From: Desulfotomaculaceae bacterium
Lineage (GTDB): Bacteria > Bacillota > Desulfotomaculia > Desulfotomaculales > Pelotomaculaceae
NCBI GenBank assembly: GCA_028702435.1
Contig: JAQVOX010000002.1
Location: forward strand, 1-50,585
Direction of reading: 5' to 3'
Length of the DNA stretch: 50,585 bases
Shown: positions 16,704 through 24,712 of the stretch, in pieces
Position numbering within the stretch: position 1 is the first letter of the stretch
How the letters are laid out: every line of letters begins with the position of its first letter
Translations under genes and position numbers: made by a program
The notes under the pieces: model-generated
What the model was told of the DNA's origin: nothing
What the model saw: only the letters and a program-made list of their open reading frames with translations
Database searches by the model: none

Positions 16704-18266
16704 ATGATCAAAATATTCCTGAGCTCAGCCTACGATGAGCAAAGCGAACCAAGAGGGCAATTTGTTGACCTGATCAGACAAGTTCTTGCCGGCATTGGAG
16801 TGGAGGAAGAAAATGTTTTCATACCGGATGCAAACACTTCCCGGCAGGTAGTTTTGAAGAATCTCGATGAGAGCGATTTAGTGATTTTCTTAATGACCCC
16901 ATATTACGGTTCTTTAATCAAACCTGGATGCATAGAAGATTGCCCGGCGGCAGAATGCCCGATGTATCAGGCAGAGATGCCGAAAAAATTTATATCCGAT
17001 CTCCACTGCCAGCTAAAAAGAGTGATCAAAACGGGAAAACCCCACTTAACCTTCTATGCGGACGTCAACTATAACGTTATTGAAGCCGTTAACAAGTGGA
17101 AAAATGAAGGGCTCACATTAGAAGCAATCAAAGACCGGGCCCGCAGGCAGTTTCCAGGGCTAACCGAAATGGACCTGGAACATTACCATGAGATTGCGGG
17201 CGCAGCCGTAGATTTGATTAACGGTGATCTGCAAGAGGAATTGAACCCGCCGCTTGGGGGGACTGAAATTAAAGGTTACGCGGTAAAAGGTCCGCAAGAT
17301 GTGGGCGTCATTCTGGAAAACATAGCTCGGGAAGCCCTGAAAATTTACGGCAGGCTGGCGGAGGAGAATCCGGAAACCTACCTGCCTGCCGTGGCGATGA
17401 CCCAGAATAACCTGGGCGCCTTTTATAAAGCTTCCGGCAACTTTACGGGTGCGGAAAAGGCCTACCGTGAGGCCCTGGCCATCCACGCCCGGATGGCGGA
17501 GCGGGATGCGGATACTTACCTGCCGGCCCTGGCCATGACTCAAAACAACCTGGGCATCCTTTATCTTAACCTGGGTAATTTTACCCAGGCGGACCAGGCT
17601 TTACAGGAAGCCCGGAAAGTTTATACCCAGTTGGCGGAAAAGCATCCGGATGACTACCTGCCCGCTCTGGCCACGACCCGGTACAACCTGGCTATCTTTT
17701 ACCGCAGCACAGGCAAACTAGAGGAGGCGGAAACGGCCTTCCAGGCAGGCACGCAAAATTTTAAAAAGCTGGCGGATAAGAACCCGGAGCTCTACCTGCC
17801 GGCTCTGGCCAGGATTCAAAACACCCTGGGAGTCTTTTACCGCGACACAGGCAAACCGGCGGAGGCGGAAGAGGCTTATCATGAAGCCCTGAAAATTTAT
17901 GATCAACTAGCGGAGCAGAGCCCGGACTCTTTCCTACCCGCCCTGGCCGGCGCCATTAATAATCTCGCCGTTTTATATGGTGATACAGGCAGCTTTGCGG
18001 AGGCGGAAAAGTCCTTCCAGACAGCCCTGCAGATTTTTGCAAAACTGGCGGATGAGAACCCGGAGGTCTACCTGCCGGTCCTGGCCGGAACCCAGGTTAA
18101 CCTGGGCAACTTTTATTGTGATGCCGGCAAGTTTGCCGAGGCTAAAAAAACCTACCGGGAAGCCATCATCATTTACGGCGGGCTGGCGGACAAGGACCCG
18201 GCAAAGTATTTGCCGTATGTGAATAAGGTTAAGGAAATAAGAAAGAGGTTAATGGGAAACAGGTAA
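16704..18266 (+). CDS. DUF4062-TPR protein
   Basis: The N-terminal 110 residues begin IKIFLSSAYDEQSEPRGQF and include SDLVIFLMTPYYGS. This pattern fits DUF4062, a TIR-like domain often found at the head of STAND-type signalling NTPases. No NTPase domain follows here. After a linker (about 110-210) come six TPR-type repeats of 48 residues each, of the kinesin-light-chain style, with the recurring core YLPALA...NNLG...Y...G...EAE. The tandem structure is visible at DNA level as divergent 144-bp units. The protein has no signal peptide or membrane segment. It could be a protein-interaction or conflict-related sensor; function unknown. Confidence 0.7.
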   Translation: MIKIFLSSAYDEQSEPRGQFVDLIRQVLAGIGVEEENVFIPDANTSRQVVLKNLDESDLVIFLMTPYYGSLIKPGCIEDCPAAECPMYQAEMPKKFISDLHCQLKRVIKTGKPHLTFYADVNYNVIEAVNKWKNEGLTLEAIKDRARRQFPGLTEMDLEHYHEIAGAAVDLINGDLQEELNPPLGGTEIKGYAVKGPQDVGVILENIAREALKIYGRLAEENPETYLPAVAMTQNNLGAFYKASGNFTGAEKAYREALAIHARMAERDADTYLPALAMTQNNLGILYLNLGNFTQADQALQEARKVYTQLAEKHPDDYLPALATTRYNLAIFYRSTGKLEEAETAFQAGTQNFKKLADKNPELYLPALARIQNTLGVFYRDTGKPAEAEEAYHEALKIYDQLAEQSPDSFLPALAGAINNLAVLYGDTGSFAEAEKSFQTALQIFAKLADENPEVYLPVLAGTQVNLGNFYCDAGKFAEAKKTYREAIIIYGGLADKDPAKYLPYVNKVKEIRKRLMGNR

Positions 18267-18294
18267 TGTTTTTCGGGTTATAAACTGCTGCCGG

Positions 18295-20166
18295 TTATTT
18301 AAATAGTTTTCTCCGGCCGGTTTTTTTCTTTGCTCCGGTGATGCTCTGCACCCGCAGCCCTTTCCGGCTCTGGCGCACGGTAGCGGCCATGAAACTGTAA
18401 AACACCAGCGCCCACAGGCCGCCGGCAACGGCAACCCCCAGCAAGATGCGCCAGGGCGGCGCCCACAGCAGCGGCCGGCTGAGGGCATAAAGGCCATAGA
18501 GAATCGTTTCCGGGAAGCCCCAGCTGAAAGACACCGCCGGCATTTGAGGCAGCACCGCCGTCAGCTCCGCCGGCGGCAAGATATATAAAAGCCCCAGGGC
18601 TAAAAAGAGCATAAACAGGAGATTGACTAAATACATCAAAATGGAGGCCACCGGGGATACCCGCATCTGAGGGCTATCCGGGTTGTAGCGGCTGTTGTTG
18701 ACCGAGTAGTAGAGCCCGATGGCGCTGGCCCCCAGGGTCAGCAGCACCGCCCCCACGGCCAGGGACACGGTTAAAGCAACTGAAGAGCCAAGGGCGGCCA
18801 TGGTCCCCACCAGCAGCGCCTCCATCAAAAGCAAGGTGGGCAGGGCCGCAGCCACCAATTTCCCCCACACTACCGGCCAGCCGGCCAGGGGAACGCTGTT
18901 TATTACCCAGTCCGCCTCCCCCTCGCGGCCAAAAGACTGCAGGGCCATATTGCCGCTAAACATCATGCTGTAGATAACCAGCACCATGATCGCTGAACCC
19001 CGGGTGGCCTCCGAGGGCAAAAGCAGGGTTTGGCCCACAAAAAAGACCATGATGATCAGGGGCATCATATAGCCAAACCACTCCCGGGTGTCACGCCTCA
19101 CGTAAAGCAAATCCTTTTTGGCCACAGCCCACATGCCCAGCCAGGGGGAGGCTTTCCCAGCCACCACGCGGCCGGCTGTCAGGACCGGGACGCTCTCCTG
19201 CGGCAGGCTCCGGGCAGGCTTTGCATGCGGGCTGCCCTTTTTCCGCCTGCCTCCTCCCCCCTGGCTGAGGGAAATCCACCCCCTGCGGAAACCCCGCTGC
19301 ACCAGCAAAAAGGATAAGCAGTACAGCGCCGCGCCTACGGCCAGCAGCAGCAGGCTCCAGCCCAGCCCGGCCGGCAGGCTGCCCGACACTCCTCCTGCCA
19401 GGGCCCGCGAGCCCCAGCCCCAGGGGAAATAGTCCATTATCTTTAACATCTGCTGCTGCCCGGCCAGCCAAGCGCCCATGTTCAGGCTTTTGTTATGCAT
19501 GAGCAAACCCGGCAGTTGGAATACAACGGCAATCACGATCCCACCCAGGGCGCCCACGACACCGATGGCCTCCCGACTGCGGTGGGGCGGCACAACCCTC
19601 ATCACCAGCATATTCAATAATTGAGACAGCGCGGTACCGATGATCCATAATCCCAGGCTCACCAGTATGACCAGCACGTAAAAAAGCGCGCCCGCCTGAA
19701 AGAGCAGCCCGTAAAAAATGCCCGGCAGCAAGGCAAACAGCACCACCGTCAGGAAGTTGCTGCCGGCAACAACCAGCGACTTGACCGCAAATACCGCCCG
19801 CACGGAAACCGGGGCGACAAACAATAGTTCCAAATCCTCCGACATATACAGGGCGGCAAAAGCCGCGGTGATGCCGAAAAACACCTGACCGGCCAGCCCC
19901 ATCATCAATAGCAGCGACAAAAACCCGCGGGCATTCTGGGGCGGCATGGCCTGCAGGGCTCCATAAGCGGCAAATCCCAGGTAGACCAGAACTGCCAGCA
20001 GTCCCGCTCCGGCAACAACCATACCGATCCAGGCGCCAATTGGCCAGTGGCGGATCTTCTGCCAGCTCACATGGACCTGGCTTCCCAACAACAGCTTGAA
20101 GTCCTGCCAGGCTGACCGGGCTTCGGGCGCATGGGTCAGAGGAGGCGGCAGCGCAATTTTCATCAC
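18295..20166 (-). CDS. ABC-2-type exporter permease
   Basis: This 623-aa integral membrane protein has about a dozen hydrophobic segments: the first near residue 45 (IGMVVAGAGLLAVLVYLGF), several between 90 and 290, a hydrophilic domain with HAKPARSLPQES near 315-340, and a second membrane half from about 375. It is separated by one base from the ABC ATPase upstream on the same strand, so the two make one exporter. Substrate is not readable; such large two-half permeases are common in Clostridia and often lack a known role. It converges with the DUF4062-TPR gene. Confidence 0.8.
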   Translation of the reverse strand: MMKIALPPPLTHAPEARSAWQDFKLLLGSQVHVSWQKIRHWPIGAWIGMVVAGAGLLAVLVYLGFAAYGALQAMPPQNARGFLSLLLMMGLAGQVFFGITAAFAALYMSEDLELLFVAPVSVRAVFAVKSLVVAGSNFLTVVLFALLPGIFYGLLFQAGALFYVLVILVSLGLWIIGTALSQLLNMLVMRVVPPHRSREAIGVVGALGGIVIAVVFQLPGLLMHNKSLNMGAWLAGQQQMLKIMDYFPWGWGSRALAGGVSGSLPAGLGWSLLLLAVGAALYCLSFLLVQRGFRRGWISLSQGGGGRRKKGSPHAKPARSLPQESVPVLTAGRVVAGKASPWLGMWAVAKKDLLYVRRDTREWFGYMMPLIIMVFFVGQTLLLPSEATRGSAIMVLVIYSMMFSGNMALQSFGREGEADWVINSVPLAGWPVVWGKLVAAALPTLLLMEALLVGTMAALGSSVALTVSLAVGAVLLTLGASAIGLYYSVNNSRYNPDSPQMRVSPVASILMYLVNLLFMLFLALGLLYILPPAELTAVLPQMPAVSFSWGFPETILYGLYALSRPLLWAPPWRILLGVAVAGGLWALVFYSFMAATVRQSRKGLRVQSITGAKKKTGRRKLFK

Positions 20167-20943
20167 TTACTCCCCCTCCTCCAGGCCCCGGATGAGCTCG
20201 GCGCTTTCGTGCCCGCCGGTAAGCTCAAGGAAGGTGTCCTCCAGGCTCTCCCCACCGTGCCCCACCGCACGGCGCAGCTCTTCCGGGCTGCCCTGGGCAA
20301 TCAGCCGGCCTTCCTTGAGAATGCCCACCCGGTGGCACATTCGCTCGGCTATTTCCAGGATATGTGTGGAAATAAAGACGGCCGCCCCCATTTTGGCCAT
20401 TTCCTGCAGGACATCCTTTAATAAGCGGGCGCTGGCCGGGTCAAGGCCGACGGTGGGCTCATCCAGCAGGATCACCCGGGGCTGGTGGATCAGCGCCGAG
20501 GCCAGCACCACTTTTTGCCTCATGCCGTGGGAATACCCCTCCAGCAATTCATCCGCCCGTTCCGCCAGTCCAAACATCGCCAGCAGCCGCTCGGCGCTTT
20601 GCCGGGAAACCGCCCTGGGTATCCGGTAAAGATCGGCCATCAATAACAAAAACTCCCGGGCCGTCAGCTTACCGTACAGCTTTGGCTGGTCCGGCACATA
20701 AGCCATCAAGGCCTTGGCTTGCGCCGGCTGCTTATTTATATCATAACCACAAATATAAGCCTCGCCCTGGGTGGGGTCCAAAAGACCCGTCAGCATCCTG
20801 ATGGTGGTGGTTTTCCCGGACCCGTTGGGCCCTAAAAATCCAAAAATCTCACCGCCTTTTATCTGCAAATCAAGGTGGTCAACGACAGTTGCCTGGCCAA
20901 ACCGCTTGGTCAGCTGGACAGTCCTGATTAAAACATCTTCCAC
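20167..20943 (-). CDS. ABC transporter ATP-binding protein
   Basis: This is the nucleotide-binding partner of the downstream permease. Walker A is GPNGSGKTT near residue 39, the signature reads YSHGMRQK in place of LSGGQ near 137, and Walker B is VILLDEPTVGLDP near 157, followed by the H-loop STHILEIAE. This is the DrrA/CcmA-like arrangement of drug, lipid or Na+ exporters. The start is GTG 20943 with GGAAGGAG upstream, and a TTGACA-type promoter lies 70 bases further up. The last codons adjoin the permease start. Confidence 0.9.
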   Translation of the reverse strand: MEDVLIRTVQLTKRFGQATVVDHLDLQIKGGEIFGFLGPNGSGKTTTIRMLTGLLDPTQGEAYICGYDINKQPAQAKALMAYVPDQPKLYGKLTAREFLLLMADLYRIPRAVSRQSAERLLAMFGLAERADELLEGYSHGMRQKVVLASALIHQPRVILLDEPTVGLDPASARLLKDVLQEMAKMGAAVFISTHILEIAERMCHRVGILKEGRLIAQGSPEELRRAVGHGGESLEDTFLELTGGHESAELIRGLEEGE

Positions 20944-21012
20944 CGGTGCGTCTCCTTCCGTTGGTAAATAGAATGAATGTCATGGCTAAAAAATAATGGT
21001 TCCTCCCGGAAA

Positions 21013-21042
21013 ATTCTATTCCATGAAATTGGCAAGTGTCAA
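21013..21042 (-). promoter_or_regulatory. Sigma-A promoter of the ABC exporter operon
   Basis: On the minus strand a perfect TTGACA is followed after 18 bases by TAGAAT. The leader to the GTG start is about 65 bases. Confidence 0.55.
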
Positions 21043-21224
21043 TTGAAGTAAATGGTAAAACCACACTATTTCCAAAATCCTGCTAACAAAGTTACCTTTA
21101 TATATATGATGTCCCCCGGCGGAGGTAATTACTGGGTAGAAGAGAAATATATAATATATCCAACAATAGATTAATTTTTTAACATTAGGTGTCAATTCAC
21201 AATACAATTAACCAACCCTTCCAG

Positions 21225-21255
21225 CAATATGGCAGCTTCAACAGCTGCCATATTG
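21225..21255. terminator. Perfect 13-bp stem-loop downstream of the ABC-F gene
   Basis: CAATATGGCAGCT pairs without mismatch with AGCTGCCATATTG around TCAAC, 13 bases after the ABC-F stop on the minus strand. The A/T tail is weak, but the position fits transcription termination. Confidence 0.6.
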
Positions 21256-21267
21256 TACGCTAAAGAT

Positions 21268-22242
21268 TTAAAGCTCGATAATTTTTGCGGCAATATTTTT
21301 GCAGAATTCGCTATCGTGCTCCACAAACAGGACAGTCGGTGAGTATTCCAGCAGTAATTCCTCAATTTGCATCCGGGAGGTCACATCTATAAAATTAAGC
21401 GGCTCGTCCCAGACATACAAGTGGGCTTTCTCACAAAGGCTTCTGGCGATCAGCACCTTTTTCTTTTGTCCGCCGCTGAAATCAGACATATCCTTTTCAA
21501 ATTGCACCCTGGAAAAATCAAGTTTTCTCAAAATGGCCTTAAACAGGCTTTCATCAATATGATTATCTGCGGCATAGCCGGACAAGCTGCCCCTAAGATG
21601 CGCGGTGCCCTGCGAAACATAAGATATTTTAAGCCGACTGCCTCTTCTGAAATTACCGGTGTAAGCAATGTTTTCTCCGCAGATCAGCTTGATCAGACTC
21701 GACTTTCCCGAACCGTTTTTACCCCACAGCGCGACCCGGTCACCCTGCTCAATGGTGAAGCTGACATCCTGGCAGGCCACTTTTTCACCATAATATATTG
21801 AGACTTTTTCAAGCTCCACAAGGCGGCCTGCATGATAGTTAAGCTGGGAAATCTTCACCTTGTCAGCGCTTTCAATATTTTTAAGTAGCTTGGACCGCTC
21901 CTCAACGGCTGATTGTTGTCTTGTTTCGATTGCCTTAGAGCGCTTCATCATCTTCGCGGCCTTGTGGCCGATATACCCTTTATCCGCCTTTACGCCGGAA
22001 TTCTTTTGGCCAAACTTTGTTTTTTCCACTTGATCCGACCAGTCGGAGGTGCGCCTGACCGCGGCCGACAGGCGCCTTATATCCTTGCGTAGTTTCTCAT
22101 TTTCGGCAAGCTCAAAGTTGTCCTGCATTTTTTTGTTTTCCCACCAGGATGAAAAATTCCCTTTTTGAATTTCAATACTTGTTTTATTGATTGAAAGGAT
22201 GTGGTCAATGCAGCGGTCGAGAAATACCCGGTCGTGAGACAC
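21268..22242 (-). CDS. ABC-F ribosomal protection-type ATPase, C-terminal part (frame-shifted)
   Basis: This is the second half of one ABC-F gene. It starts in the H-loop region VSHDRVFLDRC, carries the inter-domain linker rich in charged residues (about 30-130 of this part), then the second nucleotide-binding domain with Walker A LWGKNGSGKSSLIKL, signature FSGGQKKKVLIARSL and Walker B LYVWDEPLNFID. It is continuous in sense with the ORF ending at 22242, but in the -1 frame. ABC-F proteins of the Lsa/Vga type bind stalled ribosomes and release pleuromutilins, lincosamides or streptogramins A, and the Lsa-like length (about 490 aa together) fits. It is not expected to function alone. See the entry for the first half. 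Confidence 0.75.
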   Translation of the reverse strand: MSHDRVFLDRCIDHILSINKTSIEIQKGNFSSWWENKKMQDNFELAENEKLRKDIRRLSAAVRRTSDWSDQVEKTKFGQKNSGVKADKGYIGHKAAKMMKRSKAIETRQQSAVEERSKLLKNIESADKVKISQLNYHAGRLVELEKVSIYYGEKVACQDVSFTIEQGDRVALWGKNGSGKSSLIKLICGENIAYTGNFRRGSRLKISYVSQGTAHLRGSLSGYAADNHIDESLFKAILRKLDFSRVQFEKDMSDFSGGQKKKVLIARSLCEKAHLYVWDEPLNFIDVTSRMQIEELLLEYSPTVLFVEHDSEFCKNIAAKIIEL

Positions 22243-22745
22243 TAAATAAAACCCCGTTTGGAGCCCAGATAGTTGCTGACAATTTTTCTTGCCTGCATAT
22301 CGAGGTGGTTGGTCGGCTCGTCTATCAACAGGAAACTATTCTCTTTAAGAAATAGGGCCGCAAGCAGTACTTTTGTCTGCTCCCCGTTGGAAAGGGTGGC
22401 AAAAGGGCGGTGTAAAACGTCCTCGGCGACCTGCAGCAGTGAAAGCTCCCGCATAAGTTCCCAGGAGAGGCAATCCGGGCAAATGTGATCAATCACATTA
22501 ATGGTGTCGGTTTCCTGATCAATTATATCAAAAGGAAAATACTCAAAGCTGATATTTGCCGAAATGCGGCCGTTGTATTCGTATTTGCCTAGCAGCAAGT
22601 TGAGGAATGTGGTTTTGCCACGGCCGTTTCTTCCCGTGAACCCCAGTTTCCAGTCTGTATCTATCTGGAAGCTTATGTTTTCAAATATATTATCGTAACT
22701 GCCTTCATAGGCAAAGGTCAGATTTGACACGTTTATTAAAGACAT
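22242..22745 (-). CDS. ABC-F ribosomal protection-type ATPase, N-terminal part (frame-shifted)
   Basis: The first nucleotide-binding domain of the Lsa-like ABC-F protein: MSLINVSNLTFAYEG at the start, Walker A GFTGRNGRGKTTFLN, signature LSNGEQTKVLLA and Walker B LLIDEPTNHLD. The frame then ends at TAG (22242-22244) just where VSHDR continues in the -1 frame. ATG 22745 has AGGAGG seven bases upstream, so the track's 15 extra N-terminal residues are not part of it. The break follows GGG TTTT (22248-22254 in minus sense), which has the X XXY YYZ form of a -1 slippery site. A lost T in a T-run is the simpler cause. Confidence 0.75.
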   Translation of the reverse strand: MSLINVSNLTFAYEGSYDNIFENISFQIDTDWKLGFTGRNGRGKTTFLNLLLGKYEYNGRISANISFEYFPFDIIDQETDTINVIDHICPDCLSWELMRELSLLQVAEDVLHRPFATLSNGEQTKVLLAALFLKENSFLLIDEPTNHLDMQARKIVSNYLGSKRGFI

Positions 22746-22774
22746 AAGTAATCCTCCTGTATAAAATAATAAAA

Positions 22775-22800
22775 GCCGCAAGAAAGTCAATTCTTGCAGC
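22775..22800 (-). terminator. Leader terminator of the ABC-F gene
   Basis: On the minus strand GCTGCAAGAA pairs with TTCTTGCGGC around a short loop, then TTTTATTATTTT follows. It ends 30 bases before the start codon, inside the transcript, so it can act only if read-through is controlled. The upstream GCAAGAAA (22874-22881) is complementary to its 3' arm TTTCTTGC and could act as antiterminator. Confidence 0.6.
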
Positions 22801-22836
22801 TCATAAATACAGCAAAGCCACGCCCTTACCGGGCAT
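22801..22836 (-). CDS. Putative 11-residue leader peptide of the ABC-F gene
   Basis: An 11-codon ORF, MPGKGVALLYL, ends with TGA directly before the 5' arm of the leader terminator. Leader peptides at this place sense ribosome stalling by antibiotics in several ABC-F and erm genes. No clear Shine-Dalgarno precedes it, so the call is uncertain. Confidence 0.4.
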   Translation of the reverse strand: MPGKGVALLYL

Positions 22837-22996
22837 AACGAAGATATATTGCCTGAGTGAAAGAATCAGTAGCTTTCTTGCTTAAGCACAACAAAACAAG
22901 GGGCATTCTACAGCCCTCAATGCTTTTTATTATGCTTTATATAATTAGCAAGATTAGCTGCGCATCCTTTCAACTCCAGTCACCTTGTTTGCAAAC

Positions 22997-23025
22997 ATTT
23001 TAACATACCGGTTTTCAAAATTCAA
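22997..23025 (-). promoter_or_regulatory. Sigma-A promoter of the ABC-F gene
   Basis: TTGAAT and TAAAAT are 17 bases apart on the minus strand. Transcription would start near 22990, giving an unusually long leader of about 245 bases before ATG 22745. Confidence 0.55.
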
Positions 23026-23140
23026 CAAAGCAGAACCTGGTTGGGGTTAGATGGTATTCTTCAGGCTCGTACACAATGGTTAATTTTTATTCATTGGGAG
23101 ATAATATCGGCTTGAGAAATGTTTTTAGAGGTTATGAATT

Positions 23141-23644
23141 ATGGAGAAGAAACAGCCCGAATCAATTAGAAATCAACGCCGGCCGAAAGGGATCACCAGC
23201 CCTTTTACCGTGAACTTTTTTCATATGAGAAACCCCTGGGTCACTGCCTGGTGGTCCGCTGCCTTTCCGGGGTACGGCTTTATCATCCTGGGCAGTTATG
23301 TAAAGGGGTTTTTGTTAATTAGCTGGGAGTTCGTCATCAACGTTTCCTGCGAACTGAATACCGCGATCATGTACTCCCTGACGGGGAGGTTTGAACAGGC
23401 TAAAGAGGTTATCGACTTAAATTTTTTTTTGTTTTACGTTGCCGTGTACATCATGACGATCTGGAGGTCTCACGGCCTGACGGTTGATTTTGCCAGCGCT
23501 ATTGCCCTTGAATACTTGAGGCGGTTCTTCCATCCAGCCGTTTTCCATCATTATTTTTACACCTTTTTGCGTGTACATACCTACTTTCGCCATCATTTGG
23601 GCATACCTGGTAACAATATCGTTTCTTGGCGACGCCGCCAGTGA
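23141..23644 (+). pseudogene. Truncated conserved membrane protein gene
   Basis: The first 110 codons look like a small Firmicutes membrane protein: RNPWVTAWWSAAFPGYGFII, a Gly-Tyr-Val-Lys-Gly segment (GSYVKGFLLISWEFVIN), then YSLTGRFEQAKEVIDLNFF and FYVAVYIMTIWRS. From about residue 118 the frame runs antisense through the end of the DUF3231 gene and gives a His-, Phe- and Arg-rich tail that looks non-coding. I read it as a gene whose 3' part has been replaced. The original function is unknown; relatives that I recall are uncharacterised. Confidence 0.55.
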
Positions 23645-24535
23645 AACCCCGTAAGCCCCAATACCTGAAGCATTAAGTATTATTACATGGGCCATCATTA
23701 GTTTATCCGAGAAAGGCGCCTCGGTTGAATCAGCCACACCCGCATCCCCGGGCAAAGGGGCAGGTATACCATCTTCTCTAAGTATCGAGATAAAATCCTC
23801 GATGACACTATCTGCTATTTTTATCCCCTCTAACATGTAACCCCGCACTTTTTTAGACTTCGCAACCTGGGCAAAACCAGCCAGGAAAACACGGCCAATA
23901 TGGTTAATCAGACTGTTCAAATATAAGTGGTTAACTTCCTCCGCCAAGAGCGGCCTTTTTTCTCCAATAAACCCGGCTAAAAAACTGGTTTGTCTGATTA
24001 TGTCTCTTTCATCAGAGACATGAATAAAGGGGTGCCTTGGGAGGATGCCCCTGGACAACATAACGTTAACAGCTTTCCTGCTCAAACTAACGGTAGTATC
24101 AATACATTCTTCAAAAAAATCTATCATATCCGAGCGTGTGGAAATGCTTAAGTTAAGTGTATTCATCACCAGGCTAAACCTGCTCATATTTCTAATGTAG
24201 TAAAGATGAAATGAGTCGGTATAAAGTCTGGGAGCATTGAGGTTAACATCTTTTTCCGTAAATCCGCAGGGAACAATTATACTTTCCTTTTTCATTATAT
24301 CAGCCGCTCTTCTTGAACGTTTCTCGCTTAATCCAAGTGCTTCAGACATCAAGGGGCGGATATCACTTTCATCAGCTTCGACCTTTTCAAAATACCTGAA
24401 CACGCACGACAGCATGGTATAGTGCATGTATACCCTCCAGAGCGAAGAAACTTCCGCTACAGTAAGCTCCGTATTTGTTTTGGCAGTTCCTAAAACATAT
24501 CCCTTTGCTTTTTCAATCCACCGGTTTGCTTCCAT
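23417..24535 (-). CDS. DUF3231 family protein, with altered C-terminus
   Basis: The protein is made of two related alpha-helical halves, with the repeated pattern of DUF3231, a family common in spore-formers. RYFEKVEADESDIRPLMSEA in the first half corresponds to LILREDGIPAPLPGD-type sequence in the second. The natural end would be near MMENGWMEEPPQ; the last 31 residues (after EEPPQ) are read from the antisense of the truncated membrane gene. Its role is unknown, though DUF3231 members are linked to sporulation or surface structures by occurrence. The start is ATG 24535, directly after the stop of a mini-ORF. Confidence 0.65.
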   Translation of the reverse strand: MEANRWIEKAKGYVLGTAKTNTELTVAEVSSLWRVYMHYTMLSCVFRYFEKVEADESDIRPLMSEALGLSEKRSRRAADIMKKESIIVPCGFTEKDVNLNAPRLYTDSFHLYYIRNMSRFSLVMNTLNLSISTRSDMIDFFEECIDTTVSLSRKAVNVMLSRGILPRHPFIHVSDERDIIRQTSFLAGFIGEKRPLLAEEVNHLYLNSLINHIGRVFLAGFAQVAKSKKVRGYMLEGIKIADSVIEDFISILREDGIPAPLPGDAGVADSTEAPFSDKLMMAHVIILNASGIGAYGVSLAASPRNDIVTRYAQMMAKVGMYTQKGVKIMMENGWMEEPPQVFKGNSAGKINRQAVRPPDRHDVHGNVKQKKI

Positions 24536-24658
24536 TTATTGTCCATTCCTTTCTTCGTCCTCATCTTTAATAAGCAACTTCGTTGCCACCGGCTGCGATC
24601 TCATAAAGAATTTCTTCACAGCCGGGACTAATGCGTCTTCCTGCCACAGTTGATACAC
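24536..24658 (-). CDS. Mini-ORF of about 40 codons upstream of the DUF3231 gene
   Basis: Reading minus from GTG 24658, about 40 codons end in TAA directly before the DUF3231 ATG. The frame continues open upstream to about 24712 with a hydrophobic stretch (FLIATILGLFLYVYQLW), then a charged tail (KDEDEERNGQ). It could be a small one-span membrane protein or the end of a truncated gene. It is too short for the ORF track and I do not recognise it. Confidence 0.3.
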   Translation of the reverse strand: MYQLWQEDALVPAVKKFFMRSQPVATKLLIKDEDEERNGQ

Positions 24659-24712
24659 ATACAGGAAAAGTCCTAGTATAGTAGCAATAAGAAAAGTACT
24701 TGTGGTTTTAGA

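Noticed and set aside
17340-18220. 144-bp tandem units considered as a CRISPR or satellite repeat
   Set aside because: The units are divergent, stay in frame and encode TPR motifs, so they are protein repeats.
20096-20629. Plus-strand ORF of 177 aa across the ABC transporter genes
   Set aside because: It is antisense to the ABC ATPase, with Ser/Arg-rich shadow composition.
22746-22790. 15-residue N-terminal extension of the ABC-F protein
   Set aside because: It starts at a weak codon inside the leader terminator, while ATG 22745 has AGGAGG at the right distance.
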